Source: Bradyrhizobium septentrionale
GTDB lineage: Bacteria; Pseudomonadota; Alphaproteobacteria; Rhizobiales; Xanthobacteraceae
DNA length: 64,000 nt
Reading direction: 5' to 3'
Assembly (NCBI RefSeq): GCF_011516645.4
Contig: NZ_CP088285.1
Span: 9,070,501-9,134,500 of the forward strand
The position numbers and the translations under genes were made by a program. Below are positions 47,980-56,605 of this stretch, one piece after another. Within the stretch, counting starts at the first letter, position 1; the number at the start of each line of letters is the position of its first letter. The notes under the pieces were generated by a model that saw only the letters and a list, made by a program, of their open reading frames with translations, was not told the origin of the DNA and did not search any database.

Positions 47980-49143
47980 TCAATCAAGCGTGCGGCGGAA
48001 GCGCGTCACGGCCACCGTCATGGCGAACAGCATCAGGGCGACCAGCGCGATGGTGTCGTATTGCAGGTTCTGCATCGCGGCGCCCTTCAGCATGATGGCA
48101 CGGACGATGCGGACGAAATGGGTCAGCGGCAGCCCCTCGCCGATATATTGCGCCCAGACCGGCATGCCCGCGAACGGAAACATGAAGCCGGACAGCAGGA
48201 TGCTCGGCAGGAAGAACATCATCGACAGCTGCATCGCCTGCAGCTGATTCTGCACGATGGTCGAGAATGTGTAGCCGATCGACAGATTGGTGGTGATGAA
48301 CAGCGTGGTCAGCAGCGCCAGCAGGGTCAGGCTGCCGAGAACCGGCACGCCGAACAGCACGATGCCGATGGCGATGATCAGCGTGGCCTGGATGAAGCCG
48401 ACCAGCACATAGGGGATGATCTTGCCGAACATCACCTCGACCGGCTTGATCGGCATCGACAGCAGGCTCTCCATGGTGCCGCGCTCGATCTCACGGGTCA
48501 CCGACAGCGCGGTGAAGATCAGCATAGTCATGGTCAGGATGGTCCCGACCAGGCCGGGCACGATGTTGAGGCGAGAATCCGCCGCCGGGTTGTAGCGGGC
48601 ATGGGCGCGGATCTCGAACGGCATCTCCGGCGGATCGCCGATGTGCAGGTCGTGCGCCAGCGCCGACTGCACCAGCGGCCCGAGCGCGCCGAGCGCAGAG
48701 CCCGACGCCACCGGGTCGGTGGCGTCGGCCGCCACCAGCAGCGCCGGCTTGTCGCCGCGCCGCACCGCGCGCTCGAAGCCGCGCGGGATCTCGACGCCGA
48801 ACAGCACCTTGCCGGATTGCAGCAGATCGTCGAACTCCGCGACGGTGTGGACCTCGCGGACGAAACGGAAATAGGCGGTGTTCTGCATCGCCTTCAGGAT
48901 CGAGCGCCCGAGATCGCTGTCCTCCTGGGTCAGCACCGCCGTCGGCAGATTGCGCGGCGTGGTGTTGATGGCGTAGCCGAACAGCGTCAGCTGCATCACC
49001 GGCAGCATGATGATCATGGCGAACGAGACGCGATCGCGGCGAAGCTGGATGAACTCCTTGACCAGCATCGCGTAGCTGCGCCGCCAGAAGCCGAATGCCG
49101 GCTCCCTGCTCTCGTCATTGTGGATCGTGTCCATTGCGCTCAT
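47980..49143 (-). CDS. ABC-2 type transporter permease (YhhJ-like)
   Basis: 387 residues. One N-terminal helix (FAMIIMLPVMQLTLFGYAINT), a large extracytoplasmic region (about 65-190), then five helices with LVGTILTMTMLIFTALSVTREIERGTMESLLSMPIKPVEVMFGKIIPYVLVG, which is the ABC-2 signature. Probably exports a drug or other amphipathic molecule with the ATPase just upstream (start 6 bp past its stop) and the HlyD-type adaptor. Last gene of the TetR-controlled operon. Confidence 0.9.
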   Translation of the reverse strand: MSAMDTIHNDESREPAFGFWRRSYAMLVKEFIQLRRDRVSFAMIIMLPVMQLTLFGYAINTTPRNLPTAVLTQEDSDLGRSILKAMQNTAYFRFVREVHTVAEFDDLLQSGKVLFGVEIPRGFERAVRRGDKPALLVAADATDPVASGSALGALGPLVQSALAHDLHIGDPPEMPFEIRAHARYNPAADSRLNIVPGLVGTILTMTMLIFTALSVTREIERGTMESLLSMPIKPVEVMFGKIIPYVLVGFIQATLIIAIGIVLFGVPVLGSLTLLALLTTLFITTNLSIGYTFSTIVQNQLQAMQLSMMFFLPSILLSGFMFPFAGMPVWAQYIGEGLPLTHFVRIVRAIMLKGAAMQNLQYDTIALVALMLFAMTVAVTRFRRTLD

Positions 49144-49149
49144 CGGAAC

Positions 49150-50109
49150 CTATCCTTGAAAATTGTCCTTGGAGCGGCCCATCAGGTCGATGAAGACGTC
49201 CTCGAGCGATGGCTCGCTCGGCTGCCAGCGCCATTTCGAATTGTCGCGATAGGGCGCAATGGCGGCCTCGAGCGCGGCCTTGTCGCGGCCGGAGACGTGC
49301 AGGCTGGTGCCGAACGGCGCCACCATGTCGACGCCGGGTTTGCCCGTGAGCTCGGCCATCAGCCCGTTGAAGTCCTCGCCCGTCACCGTCCAGGTCGACA
49401 GCGCGGAGGCCGCGATCACCTCGTCCACCGTGCCGTGGGCCAGCAGGTGGCCGTAGGCGATATAGGCGATCTCGTGACAGCGCTCGGCCTCGTCCATGTA
49501 GTGGGTCGAGACCAGCACGGTCAGGCCTTCGGCGGCAAGCGCGTGGATCTCGTTCCAGAAGTCGCGCCGCGCCTTGGGATCGACGCCCGCGGTCGGCTCG
49601 TCCAGCAGCAGCAATTGCGGATTGGGCAGCGTGCAGGCGCCGAGCGCCAGCCGCTGCTTCCAGCCGCCGGACAGATTGGCGGCGAGCTGGTCCTCGCGAC
49701 CCTTGAGGCCGATGCGTGCGATCATGTCGCGCGCGGCGCCGCGCGGATCCGGCATGCCGTAGAGCCGCGCGACGAATTCCAGGTTCTCGCGCACCGACAG
49801 ATCCTGATAGAGGCTGAAGCGCTGCGTCATGTAGCCGACCTTGCGCTTGATCTTGTCGGCATCGCGCCTGATGTCGTAGCCGAGGCAGGTGCCCTCGCCG
49901 CTGTCGGGCGTCAGCAGACCGCAGAGAATCCGGATGGTCGTGGTCTTGCCGCTGCCGTTGGGACCGAGGAAGCCGTAGATCGAGCCGCGCTTGACCTGCA
50001 TCGACAGGTCATGGACGACCTCTCGCCCACTGAACGATTTGCTCAGGCCCTTCACATCGATCGCGATGCCGGATGCGTTGGACCGCGCGCTGGTCGGGCC
50101 GCTATTCAT
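49150..50109 (-). CDS. ABC transporter ATP-binding protein
   Basis: 319 residues. Walker A GPNGSGKTTT (about 53-62), signature NLSGGWKQRLALG and Walker B LLLLDEPTAGVDP, with the C-terminal extension of the DrrA/YhiH group. It powers the ABC-2 permease encoded downstream. The ATG overlaps the stop of the HlyD gene by ATGA. Confidence 0.95.
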   Translation of the reverse strand: MNSGPTSARSNASGIAIDVKGLSKSFSGREVVHDLSMQVKRGSIYGFLGPNGSGKTTTIRILCGLLTPDSGEGTCLGYDIRRDADKIKRKVGYMTQRFSLYQDLSVRENLEFVARLYGMPDPRGAARDMIARIGLKGREDQLAANLSGGWKQRLALGACTLPNPQLLLLDEPTAGVDPKARRDFWNEIHALAAEGLTVLVSTHYMDEAERCHEIAYIAYGHLLAHGTVDEVIAASALSTWTVTGEDFNGLMAELTGKPGVDMVAPFGTSLHVSGRDKAALEAAIAPYRDNSKWRWQPSEPSLEDVFIDLMGRSKDNFQG

Positions 50110-50903
50110 CTGCGGTCCGCCAACGGCGTCTTCGGGTTAGTCTTGGGATTGATGTAGATGCTGATCGGCTGGCCGACGCGCAGCACATCGGGCCGGCTCG
50201 GCCGCGCCTGGACCAGATAGACCAGCTTGTTGCGCTCATCGAGGCTGTAGATCACCGGCGGTGTGTACTCCGCGGTGGTGGCGATGAAATAGATTTTTGC
50301 GGTGAGGTCATCAGCGCAATTGTCGCAGGTCACCCTCACCTGGTCGCCGAGCGCAAGCTTCGGCAGCTCGGCCTCCGGCACGAAGAAGCGCAGCTTCATG
50401 TTGCCGGGCGGCATGATCGACAGCACCGGCCGCTGCGCCTGCACCATCTCGCCCTCGCGGAAATAGATCTGCTGGATCGCACCCGCGATCGGCGCAAAGC
50501 CCTTGCGGCGGTCGAGCCGGGTCTGCGAGCTCACGACGCGGGCCTCCGCGACGCGCAGCGCCGAGAGCGCCGAATCCAGATTGGCCTGGGTGCCGGCGCC
50601 GGTGCCGCGCAGCGAGGCCGCGCGGTCATAGCTCTGCTGCGCGTTCGCCAGCGTGGCATTGTTCTGGTTGAGATCGGCGCGCTGCAGATCGTCGTCGACC
50701 GAGTACAGCTGATCGCCAGGCTTGACCTCGTCGCCCTCGCGGACGTTGAGCTTGATCACGCGGCCGGATTCATCGGGGCTGACGAAGATCATATCGGCCT
50801 CGACCCAGCCCTGGAAGCCGGGATCCCGCTTCTCCTGGCAACCGGCGAGCGCAGCCGCCAGCACGACGACGGTCACGAGCTTCATCATGCGCGACGAGGT
50901 CAT
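50106..50903 (-). CDS. HlyD/MacA-type periplasmic adaptor lipoprotein
   Basis: 265 residues. Lipoprotein signal MKLVTVVVLAAALAGC (lipobox LAGC), then barrel-sandwich and coiled-coil parts: GFQGWVEADMIFVSPDESGRVIKLNVREGDEVKPGDQLYSVDD and LNQNNATLANAQQSYDRAASL. It bridges the inner-membrane ABC-2 unit with an outer-membrane channel. Its end overlaps the next gene by 4 bp (ATGA), and its start overlaps the TetR gene, so translation is coupled. Confidence 0.92.
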   Translation of the reverse strand: MTSSRMMKLVTVVVLAAALAGCQEKRDPGFQGWVEADMIFVSPDESGRVIKLNVREGDEVKPGDQLYSVDDDLQRADLNQNNATLANAQQSYDRAASLRGTGAGTQANLDSALSALRVAEARVVSSQTRLDRRKGFAPIAGAIQQIYFREGEMVQAQRPVLSIMPPGNMKLRFFVPEAELPKLALGDQVRVTCDNCADDLTAKIYFIATTAEYTPPVIYSLDERNKLVYLVQARPSRPDVLRVGQPISIYINPKTNPKTPLADRR

Positions 50904-51625
50904 GTTGTCCTCCGTTCGCCGAAGATCAGATCGAGATGGACCTTGAACATCGCGAGCCCGTCGAGCGGTGCGTGCCGGGCAAACAGGCTCTGCCAGATCA
51001 CCGCGACGATCGCGGGCGCGACGATCAGCTGGGGAAATTGCCCGAGCTCCCGGTGCTTGATCTCGCCGCGCGTGATCGCAAGCTGGACCAACGCCTTCAT
51101 ACCAGCGAGGCCCTTCGACACTACCTCGCGGAAATAGAAATCGGCGATCGCCGGGAAGCGTGGCCCCTCCGAAACGATGAGCCGGATGATATCGCCGCGG
51201 CGGGTCGAGACGACCTCGCGGATGAAGGTCTCGGCAAATCCCTCCACCGCGTCGCGCACCGGGCCGGTAATGGTCGGCAGCGCGGTCATGCGGCCGATCA
51301 GTGGCACCAGCGCGGTGCGGATCAGCTCCTCGAACATCGACTCCTTGTCCTTGAAGTAGAGATAGAGCGTGCCCTTGGCGACGCCCGCCCGCTTGGCGAC
51401 ATCGTCGAGCCGGGTCGCGGCAAAGCCGCGGGCGATGAACTCGTCCATCGCCGCCTCGATGATCGCCGCGCGCCGCTCCGCGGATTTCTCGGCGCGGTTC
51501 GCGGCCGGCTTCGGCTCGGACAGCTTGGCCGAGGCCACTTTCGGGACCTTCGCCGCGGCGGCCCGGATCGTGGTCCGGCGCCTGGCAGACGGGGTGCGGG
51601 TCGGTTTCTTCATGCGCTTGGTCAT
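50900..51625 (-). CDS. TetR/AcrR family regulator with Lys/Arg-rich N-terminal extension
   Basis: 241 residues. Residues 1-50 are basic (MTKRMKKPTRTPSARRRTT). The TetR HTH (about 52-98) is AAIIEAAMDEFIARGFAATRLDDVAKRAGVAKGTLYLYFKDKESMFEELI. Likely represses its own operon with the HlyD and ABC genes, since the dyad operator 51635-51654 lies 10 bp upstream. Part of a four-gene unit with overlapping ends. Confidence 0.92.
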   Translation of the reverse strand: MTKRMKKPTRTPSARRRTTIRAAAAKVPKVASAKLSEPKPAANRAEKSAERRAAIIEAAMDEFIARGFAATRLDDVAKRAGVAKGTLYLYFKDKESMFEELIRTALVPLIGRMTALPTITGPVRDAVEGFAETFIREVVSTRRGDIIRLIVSEGPRFPAIADFYFREVVSKGLAGMKALVQLAITRGEIKHRELGQFPQLIVAPAIVAVIWQSLFARHAPLDGLAMFKVHLDLIFGERRTT

Positions 51626-51634
51626 AGCCGTAAT

Positions 51635-51654
51635 ATGACTGACTGGTCAGTCAT
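51635..51654. promoter_or_regulatory. TetR operator (ATGACTGAC-TG-GTCAGTCAT)
   Basis: Perfect 9-2-9 palindrome, 10 bp upstream of the TetR gene start. This TGACTGAC-N2-GTCAGTCA form is common in front of alphaproteobacterial TetR genes. Confidence 0.8.
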
Positions 51655-51678
51655 TGTCAACCCTGCGGAGGCCTCTCC

Positions 51679-51799
51679 AACCGTCGTCCTGGCGAAAGCC
51701 AGGACCCATAACCACCGAGCTTGTTGTGAGAGGGACCGCGGCCCCAGCATCGCAAGGCAACTGACATTTGGGGCAACCTGGCTTTCGCCAGGACAACGC
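51679..51799. repeat. GTCGTCCTGGCGAAAGCC repeat, copy 1
   Basis: AACCGTCGTCCTGGCGAAAGC...GCAACCTGGCTTTCGCCAGG is an inverted-ended repeat; a second copy with 70-80% visible similarity is at 56470-56597. Confidence 0.8.
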
Positions 51800-51947
51800 T
51801 GAGGGTGTTGCGCATTCCGAGGCATACATCCGCATTCTCGCGACACAACTCGCCCGAGTTTTGCCTGTCGTTCCACGCTCGCTTGCACGGCGACATGCGA
51901 ACAAATTGCGAGAGCGATGCACTCATCGATCATCTCGCCCGGGGCCA

Positions 51948-51992
51948 CCCCTCTCCCCATCCTCTCCCGCAAGGGGAGAGGGAGCCTGAGCC
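51948..51992. repeat. Palindromic repeat, CCTCTCCCC type
   Basis: CCCCTCTCCCCATCCTCTCCC-GCAAGGGGAGAGGG. Related to the copies at 303-343 and 1763-1789. Confidence 0.6.
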
Positions 51993-52146
51993 GCGTGCTC
52001 ACCTCACGCACAAAAATCCGTAGGATGGATGGAGCAGAGCGATACCCATCATTCGCCGCGGACATGGATCGATGGGGTTCGCTTCCGCCTTCGCTCTCCG
52101 AGCTACGGCGAACAAGTCGCTCTACCCGTCCTGCGCCCGCTGTCCG

Positions 52147-52557
52147 CTACGTGTGAAACTTCAGCCCATCGAGGATCTTGTCGACCACCTTGCGCTCGGC
52201 GCGAAAGGCGAGACCGACCAGGTTGAGGTCGGCGCGTGCGACCGCCTTCACCACCTCGCGGTTGGCGGCGTCATGCGTGGTGCTGAACATGTCCTCGGTG
52301 TAGAGCGCCGGCCGCACGTCGCGCGCCAGCGCGCGCTCCAGTGCCCGCGACAGCTGCGCGCGGTCGGCGCCGTAGATCAGGATCGGCTGGCCGATCAGGG
52401 AGAGATATCTGGTCCCCGAGCCGTCCTCGTAATTGTCGCCGATACAGTCGGGAAACGAAGCCGCGATGCCACCGGCAAGAAAGGACGCCACGTTGAGCTT
52501 CTGCCAGACTTCCAGGTCGGTGCGGATCACGACCGCGATCTTGGTGTCGAACTGCAT
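52147..52557 (-). CDS. DUF2000 domain protein
   Basis: 136 residues. MQFDTKIAVVIRTDLEVWQKLNVASFLAGGIAASFPDCIGDNYEDGSGTRYLSLIGQPILIYGAD... and ...TTHDAANREVVKAVARADLNLVGLAFRAERKVVDKILDGLKFHT match the DUF2000 family. It is uncharacterised, with an alpha/beta fold. Gene without clear partners, just beyond a repeat block. Confidence 0.9.
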   Translation of the reverse strand: MQFDTKIAVVIRTDLEVWQKLNVASFLAGGIAASFPDCIGDNYEDGSGTRYLSLIGQPILIYGADRAQLSRALERALARDVRPALYTEDMFSTTHDAANREVVKAVARADLNLVGLAFRAERKVVDKILDGLKFHT

Positions 52558-52710
52558 GGCCGAAGTTTAGCGGCAAGACGCCGGTCCAGGCCAGTCCCGG
52601 CGATGCAACCTTGCCTTCATATTCGCAGCAGCCGGATGTTCCTTTCTACTCGCTGCATCGCGCGGCTCCATGATAAGGCTCGCTTGCGGCCCCTGCCCTG
52701 AGGGTTTGAT

Positions 52711-53823
52711 ATGCGGATTTTGCTCGCGCTGCTGCTGTCGTTCGTCACCGTCGCGCATGCCGAGGACCGCGGCCTGCTGCCCGGGCTGATCGCCGCGCCG
52801 ATGCTGCTGCCCGTCAGGATATCCGGCAAGGATATGACGCTCGACAGCTACGTCATCCGCCCGGATCGGCCGGGCCGGTTTCCGCTGGTGATCATGACGC
52901 ATGGCACACCGGGGGGCGGCGAGGGCTTCTTCGACAGGATCGCACGGCGCACGCCGATCAGCTTCAACGTCGCCGCCGTCGCGCTGGCGCAGCGCGGCTA
53001 CGCGACGCTCTCCATCATGCGCCGCGGCTTCGGACGATCGGGTGGCGGCTATTCGGAGGGACTGCCGGCGCCCTGCGACTACACTTCTGGGGTGCGCATC
53101 GGCGCCGACGATGTCATCGCGGCGCTCGCCGTGGCTCGCAACGAGCCTTGGGTCGATGCCGATCACATCCTGCTGTTCGGGCACTCCACCGGCGGACTGA
53201 CCATGTTGGCCGCGGCGGAGCGCAATCCGGCCGGGGTGGTGGGCATCCTGAACTTCGACGGCGGCTACCACTCCTTCGCCGGGCCGGGCCAGCCCTGCGG
53301 GGCCGATCGCCTCGTCGATACGGCGGCGACGCTCGGACGCACGGTGCACGTGCCCGCGCTGTGGCTCTACGCCGAAAACGACCAATTCTACGGCCCCGAT
53401 CTGGCGCGCCAGATGTTCGCCGCCTACACCTCCGGCGGGGCGCCGGCGCGATTGCAGATCCTGCCGCCGTTTGGCAAGAACGGCCATGACCTCGTTCTTG
53501 AGGGCGCAGCCGGCAGATGGCTTTCCGTCGTCGAACCGTTCCTCGCCGAGCTGAAGCTGCCGACCGCTGTCATGATCGACTTGCCCGAGCCAGCCGCGCT
53601 TGCCGCACCGCCGAGTCTTTCACCGGGATGCCAGAGGGCGTTTACCGGCTATGCCGCCCAGCGCAGCGATGCCAAGGCGTTTGCGGTCAACGACAGAGGC
53701 GGCTGCGGCTACGGCACCGGCCGGTCGGTTGCGGAGGCGCGCGACAATGCCATCGCGGAGTGCTCCAACAAGGACACAGCGTGCCATGTGTATGCCGTTG
53801 GACAGCACGTTGGCGAGAACTGA
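52711..53823 (+). CDS. Secreted alpha/beta hydrolase with C-terminal DUF4189-like module
   Basis: 370 residues. Signal peptide (MRILLALLLSFVTVAHA), then an alpha/beta hydrolase core (about 30-290): THGTPGGGEGFF, nucleophile S159 in FGHSTGG, an Asp in AENDQFYGP and a His in NGHDLVLEG. Residues about 303-370 are a separate Cys-rich module (CQRAFTGYAAQRSDAKAFAVN...CGYGTG...EARDNAIAECS...CHVYAVG), similar in pattern to DUF4189-type repeats. Probably a periplasmic esterase or dienelactone-hydrolase-like enzyme. Confidence 0.85.
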   Translation: MRILLALLLSFVTVAHAEDRGLLPGLIAAPMLLPVRISGKDMTLDSYVIRPDRPGRFPLVIMTHGTPGGGEGFFDRIARRTPISFNVAAVALAQRGYATLSIMRRGFGRSGGGYSEGLPAPCDYTSGVRIGADDVIAALAVARNEPWVDADHILLFGHSTGGLTMLAAAERNPAGVVGILNFDGGYHSFAGPGQPCGADRLVDTAATLGRTVHVPALWLYAENDQFYGPDLARQMFAAYTSGGAPARLQILPPFGKNGHDLVLEGAAGRWLSVVEPFLAELKLPTAVMIDLPEPAALAAPPSLSPGCQRAFTGYAAQRSDAKAFAVNDRGGCGYGTGRSVAEARDNAIAECSNKDTACHVYAVGQHVGEN

Positions 53824-53940
53824 ACAGCGCAGTTGTGGAGGCTCCAGCACCAAATCCCTGAACCCGCCATTCCGCACCCGCGACAAAGGGGTGGGCATGC
53901 GGCTTCGCGATGCCCGAACCTTGTCATTCGGACCTCATCG

Positions 53941-54555
53941 ATGGCGAAACGCCGTTCGTCAAAGTCTTCCGCCTGGATGCTCTGTACCGTCCTCGCTTTG
54001 GCGTTGCCTGTGGCGCATGCACGCGCCGAGACCGCGTTGGATGCCAGATGCACCGGCAAGCCCGATGTAGCGTGGGACGCGCAGATCGCAGGATGTACCG
54101 AGGCGATCGCGTCAGGCAAGTTCACCGGCAAGGATCTCGCAAAAGCCCTGACCTACCGCGCCCAGGCCTATGCGCAGACCGGCGATCTCGACCGCAGCCT
54201 CGCCGATATCGAGCAGGTGATCCGGCTCGATCCGAACGATGCCTTTGCGGTCGGCGCACGCGGCGACATTAATCTGGTGAAGAAGGATTACGACCATGCG
54301 CTGGCCGACTACAGCAAGGCGGCCGCGCTGGCGCCCGACTTCGATCTCGCCTTGATCGGTCGCGGCATCGTGTTTCTCGCAACCGGCAAATACGACAATG
54401 CGGTCGCCGAATTCGATTCAGCGCTCCGGCTGCAACCGGCCTCCGCCGCAGCGCTGTACTGGCGCGGCATCACCAAGCGCCAGCAGGGTGACGCCGCCGG
54501 GAGCGAAGCGGACATCGTTGCGGCGAAGAAGATCGACCCGCATGTCGACCGCTAG
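53941..54555 (+). CDS. Tetratricopeptide repeat protein with signal peptide
   Basis: 204 residues from MAKRRSSKSSAWMLCTVLALALPVAHARAE (signal peptide, cut about residue 30). Then about four TPR motifs: CTEAIASGKFTGKDLAKALTYRAQAYAQTGDLDRSLADIEQVIRLDPNDAFA, LVKKDYDHALADYSKAAALAPD and TGKYDNAVAEFDSALRLQPAS. A periplasmic scaffold; partner unknown. The earlier in-frame start at 53833 lies in a non-conserved region. Confidence 0.85.
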   Translation: MAKRRSSKSSAWMLCTVLALALPVAHARAETALDARCTGKPDVAWDAQIAGCTEAIASGKFTGKDLAKALTYRAQAYAQTGDLDRSLADIEQVIRLDPNDAFAVGARGDINLVKKDYDHALADYSKAAALAPDFDLALIGRGIVFLATGKYDNAVAEFDSALRLQPASAAALYWRGITKRQQGDAAGSEADIVAAKKIDPHVDR

Positions 54556-54680
54556 CCATGCGGCTGGCCTGGCGTCGCAGGCCCAGGCGCGCGCGGGCAA
54601 GGAAAGCAATAGTCAGTTGCTGCGCCGCGTAGTAGGCTTCGCGGGTTCGATCACCACAGCATATTTCGGGGCATTGCATC

Positions 54681-55898
54681 ATGATCAGCAAGGCCGATGT
54701 TGTTGTTATTGGTTCGGGCGGATTGGGCGCGGCCACGGCGTATTACTTGAGCAAGCGTGGAGGTCTCAGCGTCGCCCTCATCGACAAGCATGAGATCGGA
54801 TCACAAACCTCGCCGCGCGCCGCGGGCATGGTGAGCTGCGTTCGCAAAAGCGACCTGATGGTTGGCCTCATCAAGGACGCTTGCCGCAAGATCGAGGCGT
54901 TCACGGAAGAGACCGGCCAGCCGCTCGACTGGGTGCACTCTGGCAGCCTGAAGATCGCGCGCCGGCCACAGGACGCCGAAGTGATCGAGGACGACCTCGA
55001 GCGCGGGCGGCGCACCGGCCTCGATGTCGAGCTGATCTCTCCGGAAGAGGCGAGCCGTCTCAATCCGTTCTTGCAGCCGACTGGTGTCGTCGCAGCGATG
55101 CGGATCGGCGACGACCGGTATTTCGACCCGGCGCAGGTGGCTGTCGGTTTCGCCAGAGCCGCGGCGGCCCAGGGTGCAACCTTGCTGCCGAAGACCGACG
55201 TACGCGCCGTGAACATCGTCGGCGGCAACGTGATCGGCGTGACCACGGCGAACGGCGTCATTGAAAGTCCTGTCGTCGTCGATGCCGCCGGTGCGTGGAC
55301 GCGGCAGGTCGCGGAGGCAAGCGGGATTCGCGTGCCGCTGGTGCCGACCCGGCAGCAATTGATCGTCACCGAGCCCCTGGATGGCGCGCGTGCCGACTTG
55401 CCGATGATCCGCATCATGGATGCCGCCGTGTATACGCGCCCGTGTCAGGGCGGTTTCCTCTGGGGTGTCTACGAGGAAACGCCGCGCTTCTTCGACATGC
55501 AATCGCTCGGGGCCGGCTTCGACGTCAAGGACATGCCGCTCGATATTGAGGTGCTTCATGCAGCCGCCGATGAGGTAAAGGATCAGCTGCCGTTCCTGCA
55601 AACCGCCAAGGTGCGGGAATTTCGTGGCGGCATTCCGACGATGACCGCTGACGGCCATCATATTCTTGGCCCGGCCACTGGTGCGACCGGCTTCTATTTT
55701 GCAAGCGGGTGCAATGTCGCCGGCCTCTCTATCTCGCCGGCCATCGGTGAGGCGCTTGCGGCCTGGATCGTGGACGGCAAGCCGCCCGTCGATCTATCGC
55801 CGATGTCGGTCGCGCGGTTCAAGGACCAATCGTGGTCTGACGACCAATTGCAGCACGACGCCGCCTGGCAATATCGACACTTCTACGGCGCCGTCTGA
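54681..55898 (+). CDS. FAD-dependent oxidoreductase (DAO family)
   Basis: 405 residues. The FAD-binding Rossmann motif VVVIGSGGLGAATAYYLSKRG is at residues 6-26, followed by LIDKHEIGSQTSPRAAGM and a C-terminal GATGFYFASGCNVAGLSISPAIGEALAAWI. It oxidises a small amine or amino acid such as sarcosine, glycine or dimethylglycine; the substrate is not evident. Stands alone. Confidence 0.9.
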   Translation: MISKADVVVIGSGGLGAATAYYLSKRGGLSVALIDKHEIGSQTSPRAAGMVSCVRKSDLMVGLIKDACRKIEAFTEETGQPLDWVHSGSLKIARRPQDAEVIEDDLERGRRTGLDVELISPEEASRLNPFLQPTGVVAAMRIGDDRYFDPAQVAVGFARAAAAQGATLLPKTDVRAVNIVGGNVIGVTTANGVIESPVVVDAAGAWTRQVAEASGIRVPLVPTRQQLIVTEPLDGARADLPMIRIMDAAVYTRPCQGGFLWGVYEETPRFFDMQSLGAGFDVKDMPLDIEVLHAAADEVKDQLPFLQTAKVREFRGGIPTMTADGHHILGPATGATGFYFASGCNVAGLSISPAIGEALAAWIVDGKPPVDLSPMSVARFKDQSWSDDQLQHDAAWQYRHFYGAV

Positions 55899-55979
55899 GC
55901 GTCTGCCTGAGTCCCGGCGCGGGAGGGTCATCGGCGGATTGCCGCTTTGCCGGGCCAAGCGGACCGTTGCGGATGTGCC

Positions 55980-56387
55980 CTAGCCCTTGGCGTCGCAGGC
56001 CCAGGCGCGGATCACGCATTCCTTGCCGCCGTAGTCGTAGCACTTCTTGGTCGCGGCATTGAGCGAGCTCGAGATCTTTGGCGCCACCGCATACCCGTGC
56101 GCGCCGCAAGGATTTTTCATGTCGATCGCGAGCGCGGCACAGGCGCGCTTCATGGTCACGGTGGTGCAATCGCCCTTGCACTGCTTCAGTGCCGCGGCGC
56201 GCGCCGCGCCTTCCGCGGGATAGTCATAGGCCTGGCCATAGGCACCGCATTTGCCTACCGCGAACGCGCCGGCCGCGTGGGCCTTGGTGACGAAGTTATC
56301 CACTGTGAAACGTGTGGCTCCAATCAGCAATGTCAGGACAAGAATCGTCAGCGCGCGACGCTGCGCGGCGGCGGTCGAAATGATCAA
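55980..56387 (-). CDS. Secreted DUF4189-like Cys-rich protein
   Basis: 135 residues starting at a TTG (56385-56387) with GGGGGA upstream. A hydrophobic signal (RALTILVLTLLIGA, about 11-24) precedes a cysteine-rich mature part: CGAYGQAYDYPAEGAARAAALKQC, CTTVTMKRACAALAID, CGAHGYAVA, and C-terminal CYDYGGKECVIRAWAC. The pattern, Cys pairs spaced around AAR.A..C, resembles DUF4189. No function known. An ATG-based start is absent nearby, so the start is tentative. Confidence 0.65.
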   Translation of the reverse strand: MIISTAAAQRRALTILVLTLLIGATRFTVDNFVTKAHAAGAFAVGKCGAYGQAYDYPAEGAARAAALKQCKGDCTTVTMKRACAALAIDMKNPCGAHGYAVAPKISSSLNAATKKCYDYGGKECVIRAWACDAKG

Positions 56388-56469
56388 GCGGAAATCCCCC
56401 AAAACCCGGCGCGGACTGTACGGGGGGGTCGTTTCCAGATGGTGAATGACGGGTTGATGGCGCAACGCC

Positions 56470-56597
56470 AACCGTCGTCCCGGCGAAAGCCGGGACCCAT
56501 AACCACCGAACGTTGTAGTCGCCGGGGAAGCGGCCCCAGCCTCGCAAGGCAATCCGCATTTGTGGTAATGGGTCCCGGCCTTCGCCGGGACGACGCG
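56470..56597. repeat. GTCGTCCCGGCGAAAGCC repeat, copy 2
   Basis: AACCGTCGTCCCGGCGAAAGC...GGTCCCGGCCTTCGCCGGGACGACGC, second copy of the family at 51679-51799, with inverted ends. Confidence 0.8.
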
Positions 56598-56605
56598 GAT
56601 AATGT

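Larger units (their letters stand above)
51655..52146. other. Repeat-rich intergenic region
   Basis: Holds the 120-bp repeat at 51679-51799, a CTCTCCCC-type hairpin at about 51948-51992 and a TAGGATGGATGGAGCAGAGCGATACCC repeat block at 52020-52135. No gene recognised. Confidence 0.7.

Noticed and set aside
48061..50157. Plus-strand 698-residue frame
   Set aside because: Shadow of the ABC permease and ATPase genes, whose motifs are on the minus strand.
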